The position numbers and the translations under genes were made by a program. From Betaproteobacteria bacterium (lineage in GTDB: Bacteria; Pseudomonadota; Gammaproteobacteria; Burkholderiales; SG8-39), in NCBI GenBank assembly GCA_016195915.1, contig JACPYS010000058.1:1-64000 (forward strand): DNA of 64,000 nt, given 5' to 3'. Shown one piece after another: positions 48,843 to 57,324 of the stretch (the first letter of the stretch is position 1; the number at the start of each line of letters is the position of its first letter). The notes under the pieces are model-generated. The model worked only from the letters and a program-made list of their open reading frames with translations, did not search any database and was not told the DNA's origin.

Positions 48843-49205
48843 ATGCAGACTGCGATCAATCTTGACGAGAAGTTCTCAAGGTTCTCCGAACGCTGGTCGC
48901 CGAAGATCATCGCTCAGATGAACGACTATCACTTCAAACTGGTGAAGTTCGAGGGGGAGTTCGTGTGGCACGACCACAAGGACACCGACGAAGTGTTCAT
49001 CGTGATCGACGGGGAGATGGTGATCCACTTCCGGAGCCATGATGTCCGCGTAAGGAAAGGCGAGTTATTCGTCATTCCCAAAGGCGTCGAACACAAGACC
49101 TCGGCGAAGGCCGAGTGCCGCGCAATGCTCGTTGAAGCTGCTGGAACCGTGAACACCGGAGACGCTGGCGGTGAGAAGACTGCGCACGCCGATGTGTGGA
49201 TCTGA
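48843..49205 (+). CDS. Cupin-domain protein
   Basis: 120 residues from ATG 48843, with GGGGAGG placed 4 bases upstream. It is a single cupin barrel. Motif 1 is [18 protein letters not shown], with the metal-ligand His/His/Glu, and motif 2 is [16 protein letters not shown]. Small stand-alone cupins of this type are often of unknown function. It heads the + strand series DinB, O-methyltransferase and binding protein. Confidence 0.88.
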   Translation: MQTAINLDEKFSRFSERWSPKIIAQMNDYHFKLVKFEGEFVWHDHKDTDEVFIVIDGEMVIHFRSHDVRVRKGELFVIPKGVEHKTSAKAECRAMLVEAAGTVNTGDAGGEKTAHADVWI

Positions 49206-49248
49206 GTGAGCACTGCATCACCCCTATCGAGGAGGCCACGTGTAGTAC

Positions 49249-49746
49249 ATGAAGCTCAGCAAGGTCGAGCGGCGCGAACCGATGGAGTCGCCCGCGGCAA
49301 TGACGACGTTCCTTCGCAAGACATTCGAGTCGCTCACGCCGCAGGAAGTGCGTACGCCGGGCCCTGGCGGCGGCTTCTCGCCCGTGGAACAGGTCTGGCA
49401 CCTGGCCGACCTCGAACGCGAGGGATTCGCTCTACGCATCTGGCGGCTGCAAACGGAGGCGAACCCTCGTCTTGCGGACTTCGACGGAACGAAACTCGCG
49501 CGCGAGCGCAACCATCGCTCACTTTCGCTTGCTGCCGGCCTGGGAAGCTTCGAGGCTGCGCGTCAAACCAACATCGACGCCCTTCAGGCGCTGCCGCCGG
49601 AAGCCTGGGTTCGCAGTGGAACGCAAAACGGTGTCGGTACCATCTCCCTGTGCGACATGCCGGCGTTCATGCACCAGCATGACCTGGCGCACATCGCTGA
49701 AATTCAAGAGTGGAATCGCTTCACCGGCCGCGCCGCTGATGAGTGA
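49249..49746 (+). CDS. DinB-family metal-binding protein
   Basis: A 165-residue four-helix protein. The DinB metal triad is visible as the His in PVEQVWHLADLEREGF and the pair in MHQHDLAHIAEIQEW. The enzymatic role is unknown; relatives are thiol-dependent transferases. AGGAGG lies 14 bases upstream, a long spacing. The stop overlaps the methyltransferase start by 8 bp. Confidence 0.85.
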   Translation: MKLSKVERREPMESPAAMTTFLRKTFESLTPQEVRTPGPGGGFSPVEQVWHLADLEREGFALRIWRLQTEANPRLADFDGTKLARERNHRSLSLAAGLGSFEAARQTNIDALQALPPEAWVRSGTQNGVGTISLCDMPAFMHQHDLAHIAEIQEWNRFTGRAADE

Positions 49747-50329
49747 TTCGCTGGCAGCCCTGAAGGCGGAGCTCGAGGACTTCGGCAAGGCGACCGACCG
49801 CGCCACCGCGGCGCGTTCCGGGCGGATGCTGAATATCACGCGCGACACTGGCGAGCTGTTGTCTGTTCTCGTGCGCGTCACTGCGGCGCGCAGGATTCTC
49901 GAAATCGGAACCTCAAACGGATACTCCACCATCTGGCTTGCGGAAGCTGCGAGCGCGATCGACGGCAGGGTCACGACGGTCGAGTTCGCCGACTCGAAAG
50001 TCGGGCTCGCTCGCGCCAACTTTGCGCGCTCGGGGCTCGCGCCGTTCATCAATCTGATCCACGGTGACGCAGGTCGATTCCTGCAGCACGCCGGGCAGGA
50101 TGCGTACGATCTGGTGTTCCTTGATTCCGAGCGGCCCGAGTATCCCGGTTGGTGGCCTCGTCTTCGCGGGGTTCTCCGCCCCGGCGGGCTGATGGTCGCG
50201 GACAATGCCACGTCTCACGCGGCGGAGATGGCGCCCTTCGTCGCCTTGGTGAACGCCGATCCTCAGTTCACGACCTGTCTCGTGCCGGTGGGCAACGGCG
50301 AATATCTCGCCGTGAAGGTGGCGCCGTGA
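49739..50329 (+). CDS. SAM-dependent O-methyltransferase (class I, catechol/caffeoyl-CoA type)
   Basis: 196 residues from ATG 49739. The SAM-binding motif I is RILEIGTSNGYSTIWLAEA. The acidic residue at the end of strand 2 is in VTTVEFADSK, and the metal-site Asp is in YDLVFLDSERPEYPGWWP followed by GGLMVADNATSHAAEM. This is the pattern of the Methyltransf_3 family. The frame extends upstream, but that part shadows dinB. The stop overlaps the next GTG (GTGA). Confidence 0.87.
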   Translation: MSDSLAALKAELEDFGKATDRATAARSGRMLNITRDTGELLSVLVRVTAARRILEIGTSNGYSTIWLAEAASAIDGRVTTVEFADSKVGLARANFARSGLAPFINLIHGDAGRFLQHAGQDAYDLVFLDSERPEYPGWWPRLRGVLRPGGLMVADNATSHAAEMAPFVALVNADPQFTTCLVPVGNGEYLAVKVAP

Positions 50330-51465
50330 GCCTCGGTCACGTAACAATCGGCCTGCTGCTGCCGAGCACCGGCGTGGACTCCGCGCAAGGCACCGACGCG
50401 GCCAAAGGCTTCGAGCTCTACCTCGATAAGCTCGGCTACCGCGCCGGCGGACGCGAGATACGGATTGTCAAGGAAGACGACGAAGCCAGGCCCGCGCTTG
50501 CGCTAGCCAAGATCAGGAAACTCGTCGAGGGCGACGGCGTCGACTTCGTGGTCGGGCCGATCAGCAGCGCGGTGGCGCTGGCAATCCGCAGCTATGTGCA
50601 CGAGCATGCTACCCCGCTCCTGGTGCCGGCAGCCTTTACCCGGGTGCTCACTTCGCCGCAGCAGGCTTCGCCCAATATCTTCCGCCTGAGCGAGACCAGT
50701 GATCAGGCGAACTACCCCATGGGTACCTGGATGATGAAGAACACGCGCTACCGCAAGGTGATCGTGATGGCAGCGGACTTCGCGGGCGGCCGCCATTCGG
50801 TAGAAGCGTTCATGGCCGGCTTCCGGGCCGGCGGTGGCGAGATCGTTGCGGAGATCTACCCGCCTTTCGGCACCGCGGATTTCGCGCCCTACCTGCGTGA
50901 GGCCGGTTCGATGAAAGCCGATGCGGTGTACGCGTGGTTTGCCGGAGCCGATGCGGTGCATTTCGTGAAGCAATACAAACAATGCGAGCTTGGGCAGCAG
51001 TTGCCGCTCGCAGGTCATTCCGCGCTCACGGTCGACACGATCCTGCCCTCGATCGGCGACGCCGCCCTCGGCATCGTGACCGTCGGCGCGTATAGCGCGG
51101 CCCTCGAGACGCAGGAAAACAGGGAGTTCGTGCGGGACTATGACGCGGCCTACGAAACCTGGCCCAGCCGGTACAGCGAATGCGGCTGGATCGCCGCCGC
51201 CCTCATCGGTACCGCGCTCGACACGCTGAGGGGCGACCTGAGCGACCGCAGCAGGGTCCGCGCCGAGCTGAAACACGCGCTGCCGAAGATCAAGCCGCCG
51301 CGGGGGCCGATGCGATTCGACGCGTACCGCCAGGCAATCAGCCCCATCTACATCACGCGAACTGAAAAGTCGGCTGAGCGCCTCGTCAATACCGTGATCG
51401 ACCGGATTCCGGCCGTCAGCCAGGAGTCAACCTGGGGATGGTGGAACAACAGCCGGCCGTCGTAG
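50326..51465 (+). CDS. Branched-chain amino-acid-type ABC substrate-binding protein lacking a signal peptide
   Basis: 379 residues from GTG 50326, which overlaps the methyltransferase stop. It is a type I periplasmic-binding fold of the LivJ/Peripla_BP_6 family: IGLLLPSTGVDSAQGTDAAKGF at the very N terminus, DFVVGPISSAVALAIRSYV, and VIVMAADFAGGRHSVEAF. The mature-protein motif begins at residue 6, so there is no room for an export signal. Upstream codons are the methyltransferase in another frame. The protein is therefore cytoplasmic or its leader has been lost. No permease genes follow. Confidence 0.82.
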   Translation: MSLGHVTIGLLLPSTGVDSAQGTDAAKGFELYLDKLGYRAGGREIRIVKEDDEARPALALAKIRKLVEGDGVDFVVGPISSAVALAIRSYVHEHATPLLVPAAFTRVLTSPQQASPNIFRLSETSDQANYPMGTWMMKNTRYRKVIVMAADFAGGRHSVEAFMAGFRAGGGEIVAEIYPPFGTADFAPYLREAGSMKADAVYAWFAGADAVHFVKQYKQCELGQQLPLAGHSALTVDTILPSIGDAALGIVTVGAYSAALETQENREFVRDYDAAYETWPSRYSECGWIAAALIGTALDTLRGDLSDRSRVRAELKHALPKIKPPRGPMRFDAYRQAISPIYITRTEKSAERLVNTVIDRIPAVSQESTWGWWNNSRPS

Positions 51466-51593
51466 ATCGTCCCTCGACCACCTATGGCGACATCGAGATC
51501 GGAATGTCTCTTGCAAGGGATGAGATGCGCGGCGAGTTCGCCCACATCGTCCTCGGCGCCGTGCATGAAGCCGCGTCATCCAGTTCGGCGTGA
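51438..51593 (+). CDS. Short coding-like frame, probably a 3'-truncated gene
   Basis: 51 codons from ATG 51438, overlapping the binding-protein stop by 28 bp. The residues TTYGDIEIGMSLARDEMRGE and FAHIVLGAVHEAA have a natural protein-like composition. The frame then runs into SSSSA, which is antisense to the flavoprotein remnant. It appears to be the start of a gene cut off at a junction near 51568. Family not recognised. Confidence 0.35.
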   Translation: MVEQQPAVVDRPSTTYGDIEIGMSLARDEMRGEFAHIVLGAVHEAASSSSA

Positions 51594-51777
51594 GCAGACG
51601 CAGCGAATCCCAGCGCTCCGTGCGCCAGGCGTTCGCGACCTCGCCGCGCTCGAGCACCACGTGCCCAATCGCGCGCTGGCCGAGCACATGGCTCATCGCC
51701 AGGCCTGAGTGACCGGCGCCGATGACGACAACGTCAACGGCGCCAGCCCGCAGGCGCGTTGCTTGCCGCGTGATCAC
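51568..51777 (-). pseudogene. 5' remnant of an FAD-dependent monooxygenase
   Basis: About 70 codons from GTG 51777. The FAD-binding motif DVVVIGAGHSGLAMSHVL is followed by RWDSLRLLTPNWMTRL, the usual N terminus of flavin-containing monooxygenase-like enzymes (normally 350-600 residues). After 51568 the frame turns into unrelated Arg-rich sequence, so the gene is truncated. Its GTG overlaps the stop of the remnant upstream (GTGA), so an old operon has been cut at both ends. Confidence 0.7.
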
Positions 51778-51896
51778 GTCTTGCTTGTGGTGACCGTGAC
51801 GTCGGTCGGGTTGGCGATCACGTCGAACACGGCCGAACGCTTCTGCGACTGCGCGACGAGCGCGGCGATCTGCTCTGGCGATCGCCAGCAGTTCCG
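51774..51896 (-). pseudogene. 3' remnant of an OsmC-like gene
   Basis: About 40 codons ending at TGA 51774-51776. The segment SPEQIAALVAQSQKRSAVFD and VIANPTDVTV resembles the C terminus of OsmC/Ohr-family peroxide-resistance proteins. The frame upstream is closed by a stop near 51911, just before the methyltransferase gene, so the rest was removed. The assignment rests on a short match. Confidence 0.4.
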
Positions 51897-51933
51897 CCTA
51901 AGCTGTCGCTAAGAGCTCTGGCGGCAATAACTC

Positions 51934-52947
51934 ATGGCCATCAAGAAATCCGACCTCTATTCCTCCCTCTGGGCCTCCTGCAACGAGCTGCGCGGCGGCA
52001 TGGATGCCAGCCAGTACAAGGACTATGTCCTGTTCCTGCTGTTCATCAAGTACATCAGCGATAAGTACGGCAACAGCGATGACTTCGCCCCGCCGGTGAT
52101 CATCCCCAAGGGTGCCAGCTTCAAGGACATGATCGCCCTCAAGGGCAAGAGCGACATCGGCGACAAGATCAATACCCAGATCATCCAGCCGCTGATCGAC
52201 GCCAACACACGTCTGGCCCGCAGCGACTTCCCCAACTTCAACGACCCGGAGAAACTGGGCGAAGGCGCCGCGCTGGTCGAGCGCCTCACCAACCTGATCG
52301 GCATCTTCCAGAACCCTGTTCTCGACTTCTCGCAAAACCGCGCCGAGCATGACGACATCCTCGGTGACGCCTATGAGTTCCTGATGCGGCACTTCGCCAG
52401 CGAAAGCGGCAAGAGCAAGGGGCAGTTCTACACCCCGTCCGAAGTCAGCCGCATCATCGCCAAGGTGATCGGCATCGCGCCCGACAACACAAAAGCATCC
52501 ACCACCGCCTACGACCCCACCTGCGGTTCGGGATCGCTGCTCTTGAAGGTGGCCGCGCAGGCGGGCAAGCACATCACGCTTGAAGGGCAGGAGAAGGACG
52601 TGACCACGGCAGGCCTGGCCCGCATGAACATGATCTTGCACGACTTCCCCACCGCCAACATTCTCTCCGGCAACACACTGGACGCGCCCAAGTTCAAGGA
52701 TGGCGAGAGGCTTCGCACCTACGACTATGTCGTCGCCAATCCACCGTTTTCTGACAAGACCTGGAGCACCGGCCTCACGCCCTCCAAAGACCCGTACCAG
52801 CGCTTCGCCTGGGGCGTGCCGCCCACCAAACAGGGCGACTACGCCTACATGCCTGAATGGACCGCGGAGAACGAACGGATGGCGGAGCAGATTCAACGTG
52901 ATCTCGGCTACTTCAAGAATGCGGAATGGAAGAAGGCTGGTCGGTAG
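51934..52947 (+). CDS. hsdM: Type I restriction-modification N6-adenine methyltransferase subunit, truncated
   Basis: 337 residues against 480-850 for HsdM. The N-terminal helical HsdM_N domain is present (DLYSSLWASCNELRGGMDAS and on). The methylase core has the SAM motif DPTCGSGSLLLK (Asp194) and the catalytic NPPFSDK (Asn269). After KQGDYAY the family sequence stops. A 32-residue tail (MPEWTAENERMAEQIQRDLG and on) that does not continue the fold replaces the last core strands. hsdS and hsdR are absent. It is probably a deletion product and inactive. Confidence 0.82.
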   Translation: MAIKKSDLYSSLWASCNELRGGMDASQYKDYVLFLLFIKYISDKYGNSDDFAPPVIIPKGASFKDMIALKGKSDIGDKINTQIIQPLIDANTRLARSDFPNFNDPEKLGEGAALVERLTNLIGIFQNPVLDFSQNRAEHDDILGDAYEFLMRHFASESGKSKGQFYTPSEVSRIIAKVIGIAPDNTKASTTAYDPTCGSGSLLLKVAAQAGKHITLEGQEKDVTTAGLARMNMILHDFPTANILSGNTLDAPKFKDGERLRTYDYVVANPPFSDKTWSTGLTPSKDPYQRFAWGVPPTKQGDYAYMPEWTAENERMAEQIQRDLGYFKNAEWKKAGR

Positions 52948-53132
52948 CAATTGACAGCGCTCCTAGCCGAGACTCTTGGACGCGCTAGACTGTTACGGAG
53001 GCGACGCTGCGGTGGTTCGAATCGCGGCTCTGATGAAACCACGAATACAACTTGACACTTTTACGAGGCGTTCTAGACCGGATTGGAGCGTTGGACTACC
53101 CATTGCCGCCAATGGGACACTAGGAAAAATGA

Positions 53133-56100
53133 ATGGTTGATAGAGCAATCGAAGGGCGTGAACGCGTTTCTCCATCGGCCTTCATGCGCCAGCTGCGCCC
53201 TGAATACTATTCCGACACCGACGACCGGACAACATACCAACTCGACGCGCCGACACTTGAATATCACCTAGACACGATCACCGCGCGTAACCAAACGCAC
53301 GACTTCGAGATCTTTTGCCGCAAGCTGTGCGAGCGCACGATCTGCCCAAATCTGAAACCCGCCACCGGGCCAGAGGGTGGCGGGGACAGCAAAGCCGATA
53401 CGGAATCAATTCCGATCGCTGACGAGATCGCGACCCTCTCTTATGTCGGCGAACCCAACGCCCGTAGCGAACGCTGGGCGTTCGCTTTCAGTGCCAAGAG
53501 AACATGGGCCGAGAAGATCCGCGGCGACGTGGCCGGCATTGTCGCGACAGACCGTGGATATCAGAAAATCTACTGCATCACCGCTCGGTTCGCCCGCGCC
53601 AAGGATCGCGCCCGCTTGGAGGATGAACTCACCAAGCAGCATGGCGTGACCGTCACGATCCTCGACAAGACCTGGATTGTCGAGCAGGTCATCGACGGCG
53701 ACCGCAAGGATCTCGCGTTCAACTATCTGGGCGTCGGACAGGAGGTCGCAAACGTGCGCCGCCTAGGCCCATCCGATTACTCACGTGCGCAGCAGCTCGA
53801 AGATATCGAGAAGGGGCTCAGCGACCCGCAGATATTTGCAGGCATGGAGCTGCAGCGCGTGACCGAAGCTTTGGTCGCAGCCAAGCTATCCCGTAACCTT
53901 GAGCGGCCCCGAATCGAGACCGACGGGCGGTTCGAGCGCGCCATTCGCCTCGCCGAAGCCGATGGCACATACCGACAGCGGCTCGAAGCGACCTATGAGC
54001 GATACTGGACGGGCTTCTGGTGGTTCGATGACATCGCGCTGCTCAATACCAGTTATGACGCGTTCGAGACTTTCGCGCTGGAGACTGATCATGCTCGGAA
54101 TCTCGAGTTTCTGTGCAACCTCGCTCAGCTTCTTTTCAACGCCGTTATCCACGGACATCTGACGGCCGATGAGGCCAAGCTCGCCGAACGTATTGCACGA
54201 TTGAGCCATCGTCTCGATCTAATGGCCAAGGACGCCAAACGACCGAACAATGCCTTGGAGGCGCGAATGTCGTTACTGGCGATCCAGAGCAATCAAGCCT
54301 TAGTCGACCGCAATCCGGGAGCCCTCGCCGCCCTTTGGCCGCAATTCTCCGAGGTCGTCGAGCAGGCGAAGGGCCTTGGGGAGTTTCCAGCGGAGCGTCT
54401 CATACGGATGATCGAGGTCTTCGGCAATGTCGCAACCAACGATCCCGGCTACGCCAGTCTCGTCGACCAGCTCTCGGCGTTTGTGTCGGAGCGCACCAGC
54501 GAGGGCCAAGGCGCACTCGTCCTTCTCAAGCGTGCCCAGCAGCTCGACTTCGACGATCGTTTCGAAATGATTCGCCTGCTTGGCAGAGCCGCACATCAGC
54601 TCACCAAGAAAGAATACACCGGTGCACTTATTGAGGCGATGCAATTGCTCTCGCTTGCATATCGCGGCGCCGGCCTGCTCTGGGCAGCGCGCGCGAGCTG
54701 CATCTTTGCAATCGCGTCTATCTTCATCGAAGCGGAGGAGGATAGCAACCTTCCAGCTTCGGTCGTGCCTACCCTCATGCTGCTGGGGTGGATCACGATC
54801 GAGCTTCGTCATTTACCCGATGCGTTTGAGGCGATCCGGCTGGTTCGGGGATGTGTCGCCGGGCTACCGCTTAGCGATGCGTCGAAAGAGCTCGCGGAGA
54901 GGCGTCTGCAGGAATTCGATATGGTGCTCAGCAGTCAGATCATGAACTTTGCGCCGGCTGAACTCCAGCAGTCTGGCGGAGTCCCCGACGTCCTGGGTGG
55001 TCTCGGCCTGCAACATAGCCGAACGTCGCTCCTCTACGCGCTCGGCTATGAACAGTTACTGCGAAACGAAGGGTGGATTCCGCCTGAAGAGACGCCAGAA
55101 AAGCTCACCGAACTGTTTACGCTGCTCGCGAGCCAACCCGCTTCAGGCAGTCTGCATAGTCCGGTCATCTTCAACGAGCCGGGACCGCAGATCTATGCGT
55201 CGACGGTGTTGGGTATACGAGTCGAGCTACACCATCAAGGTTCTGAAGCCGCGACTCTCGTCGCCGAGGCAGTGATCGGTTCGATCGAGGCACTATTTGC
55301 GACCACGATCAATCTTGACGCCCCGCCGCACGCAGAGGCGTTCACCGTCACGATTGAAGAGAGCGCCGATGCTTCCGGACCTACATTCACCGTCGATCCA
55401 GAGCGAATGACGGCGAACGTTCGCTGGCCCGCTGGCCGGCTGCCCGCGACATACGGACAGCAAGACGAAATCCAAAAAATGCTCGTGGGTCTCGCAGGAT
55501 CAATCTTTACCGCCACTTGTGCAGTGCGGGACATGAATGCCACCTTCACGCGCTTTTTCAGCGACGATGCGGTACTCCACCGAATCGCGATGATCGCGGT
55601 GGCCGGGAATAGCCGCCAACGCTTATTCAAAAGCGGCGTAGCTCGGCTGAGTGACTGGACTAAGCTGGCGGAGAAGACATTCGCGCTTCGGCCGTCACGT
55701 CCTAATATCGTCCGCCGCAAGCTCAAGCCGCAGGAGGATGAGAAGGAAGAAAAGGATCAGCCAGCCGGTAACCTCGGGAAGTTGTTCCCACCGAAGAATC
55801 ACCGCGATCTCAACGTCCGCTCGATCATCGACATTCACCTATGGGACCGTGCTGGCTGGACTGGAACCGCCTTCGCCGATTGGGGACCACCCTATCCGCC
55901 CGCGATCGCATTGCTATTCACCGACGCCGACGCCAGCAGGAAGATCTTCGAGCGATGGCGCGAGCGTTTTGGGCGGATAGACAATCAGGATGACATATAC
56001 CTCGCAATAGTGCGTGGCATCTCTGCGGAGAATCCCGCTCACTATCGCGTGTTGATCACTTCTCGCCTGCCACCCGAGGACGATCTGCGCACCGGGCAGC

Positions 56101-56366
56101 GATTCGTGATCGCTTGCCGGATGAATACGATGCACGCGCAGTCCGATGTCAACCTGGTCCGTTTCCTCGAAGCGTATGGCAGAGCGGGGAACTACGCGCT
56201 GCTTCCTGCCATCTGGAAGGGAAAGGGCGAGCCGGAGCTTCTCTCGGACCTGGCGATCCTGAAGCGGAAGTTGAGCGTTAGAGCGGCGCCGGAGATCGGC
56301 GACAACGACATCGAGGTGATGGCGCTTAGAGCGCAGGGGCAAGCGGAGAAACGGCGCGAGTCCTGA
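53133..56366 (+). CDS. Large protein with restriction-endonuclease-like N terminus (candidate defence protein)
   Basis: 1077 residues. The first ~190 residues look like an Mrr/PD-(D/E)XK nuclease: an acidic helix HDFEIFCRKL (57-66), GGGDSKADTE (82-91, Asp85 as the motif II acid) and WAFAFSAKRTW (115-125, Lys122 as the motif III Lys). Residues ~200-640 are helical and TPR-like (FLCNLAQLLFNAVIHGHL; LLKRAQQLDFDDRFEMIRLL). The last ~400 residues match no domain I know (SPVIFNEPGPQIYASTVLGI; DIHLWDRAGWTGTAFADWG). No signal or membrane segment. Base composition is visibly more AT-rich than the flanks. It stands beside a truncated hsdM. An antiphage nuclease is a hypothesis from position and fold. 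Confidence 0.7.
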   Translation: MVDRAIEGRERVSPSAFMRQLRPEYYSDTDDRTTYQLDAPTLEYHLDTITARNQTHDFEIFCRKLCERTICPNLKPATGPEGGGDSKADTESIPIADEIATLSYVGEPNARSERWAFAFSAKRTWAEKIRGDVAGIVATDRGYQKIYCITARFARAKDRARLEDELTKQHGVTVTILDKTWIVEQVIDGDRKDLAFNYLGVGQEVANVRRLGPSDYSRAQQLEDIEKGLSDPQIFAGMELQRVTEALVAAKLSRNLERPRIETDGRFERAIRLAEADGTYRQRLEATYERYWTGFWWFDDIALLNTSYDAFETFALETDHARNLEFLCNLAQLLFNAVIHGHLTADEAKLAERIARLSHRLDLMAKDAKRPNNALEARMSLLAIQSNQALVDRNPGALAALWPQFSEVVEQAKGLGEFPAERLIRMIEVFGNVATNDPGYASLVDQLSAFVSERTSEGQGALVLLKRAQQLDFDDRFEMIRLLGRAAHQLTKKEYTGALIEAMQLLSLAYRGAGLLWAARASCIFAIASIFIEAEEDSNLPASVVPTLMLLGWITIELRHLPDAFEAIRLVRGCVAGLPLSDASKELAERRLQEFDMVLSSQIMNFAPAELQQSGGVPDVLGGLGLQHSRTSLLYALGYEQLLRNEGWIPPEETPEKLTELFTLLASQPASGSLHSPVIFNEPGPQIYASTVLGIRVELHHQGSEAATLVAEAVIGSIEALFATTINLDAPPHAEAFTVTIEESADASGPTFTVDPERMTANVRWPAGRLPATYGQQDEIQKMLVGLAGSIFTATCAVRDMNATFTRFFSDDAVLHRIAMIAVAGNSRQRLFKSGVARLSDWTKLAEKTFALRPSRPNIVRRKLKPQEDEKEEKDQPAGNLGKLFPPKNHRDLNVRSIIDIHLWDRAGWTGTAFADWGPPYPPAIALLFTDADASRKIFERWRERFGRIDNQDDIYLAIVRGISAENPAHYRVLITSRLPPEDDLRTGQRFVIACRMNTMHAQSDVNLVRFLEAYGRAGNYALLPAIWKGKGEPELLSDLAILKRKLSVRAAPEIGDNDIEVMALRAQGQAEKRRES

Positions 56367-56415
56367 AAGCCATCGACACCGCGCCGCTCAGCTCCGCCCG
56401 GCCTCTCCATGCCAC

Positions 56416-56879
56416 TCAACAACCAAACCGCCGAAACGTCCAGACCCACTCCACCGGCATGCTGGCATCCTAAAGCGCAAGCCGCACGGACTCCGCATCA
56501 GGTGCCTGGTAAAGGCTGATCATGCGACGGCGGGCGCTCGACAGGTATGTCCGCACGCGCTGCACGCGGTGAGTCAGCAGGCAACTCGCGCCGGCCTGCT
56601 CGGCCGCCTGGACTTCCTCGAACGCCACGGGTTTCTCGAATCTCCGGCAGGCGAGTACGTTGGCCCGCGCAAGCAAGTCGTCCGTCAAACCGGGCGCATC
56701 GTGCACCGTCCCAGCCCAGACCAGCCCGCGCGGCGAGCCGGCCTGATTCAACGCAATCCTCACCGACTCGGCATCGGCCGCCGAAAAGTGGCAATAAAGT
56801 TCAGGCCGTCCGCCGACAGCCGGCTGCCATGCCAGTCCACGCGATGGATACCGAGGCACTCACCGGCACTCGCGAGCAT
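56416..56879 (-). pseudogene. DUF4242 (nickel-binding-type) tandem-domain gene with a frameshift and an amber stop
   Basis: The gene opens at ATG 56879 (ECLGIHRVDWHGSRLSADGL). At the A-run 56796-56798 (a T-run on the coding strand) one base appears missing: the frame N-F must join Y-C-H-F-S-A-A-D-A-E-S-V. The second copy of the domain (RTYLSSARRRMISLYQAPDAE) is interrupted by TAG at 56470-56472. The homologous sequence resumes after it (DASMPVEWVWTFRRF), aligned to SVRIALNQAGSPRGLVWAGT of the first copy. Two independent lesions mark it as decayed. Confidence 0.7.
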
Positions 56880-57223
56880 TGCCGCGGTACACGTCGTCTG
56901 AAGGGCGTCACCTCACCGAAGAGGAACGACAACTTCTAATCGAGAACACGGAACGTCTTGTCCAGCAGTTTGAAGCTGAGTACCAGGCAGAGCTTGCACG
57001 CAAACCGGCGCTCGTCGCTGTCCGGTCAACTCCCACTCAAACCACGCCATCGCCGCCGCAGCCCGCCGCGTTTGTAAGTGCCGATGCGCGACACGAAGCG
57101 GAAAAGCACGCAAAGCAGATCGTGCGCTCCAAGTATGGTGTTGATCCGGAACTTCCCGGTTGGCGTGGGCTTGTACTGATGGAGATGGAGCGCCTTCTTC
57201 GTGAAAATTCCGGCAATTCGTAA
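56879..57223 (+). CDS. Hypothetical protein
   Basis: 114 residues from a TTG; no better start is visible. Acidic helix near the N terminus (LTEEERQLLIENTERLVQQF), a Pro/Thr-rich linker, and a C-terminal helix pair (AEKHAKQIVRSKYGVDPELP; LVLMEMERLLREN). It looks like real protein but no family is recognised. Its start abuts the DUF4242 start on the other strand. Confidence 0.45.
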   Translation: MPRYTSSEGRHLTEEERQLLIENTERLVQQFEAEYQAELARKPALVAVRSTPTQTTPSPPQPAAFVSADARHEAEKHAKQIVRSKYGVDPELPGWRGLVLMEMERLLRENSGNS

Positions 57224-57324
57224 CGCAGGATCTCGTGCGCAAGATCGTGCGTGAAGAACTCGCGGCGCACGGCATTCCTCAGGCACTCTTAAGCGGCTTC
57301 GCGTACTGAGAAAGCGGCGGTAGG

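Noticed and set aside
53014..53023. GGTTCGAATC, the typical tRNA T-loop sequence, just before the nuclease-like gene
   Set aside because: The flanking bases do not form a T-arm, and no acceptor, D or anticodon arm can be built. At most it is a fragment of an old attachment site.
57220..57310. A reading frame LVRKIVREELAAHGIPQALL ending at 57310
   Set aside because: It looks protein-like but has no start codon after the stop at 57202, and no family is recognised. Possibly another gene remnant, but too short to claim.
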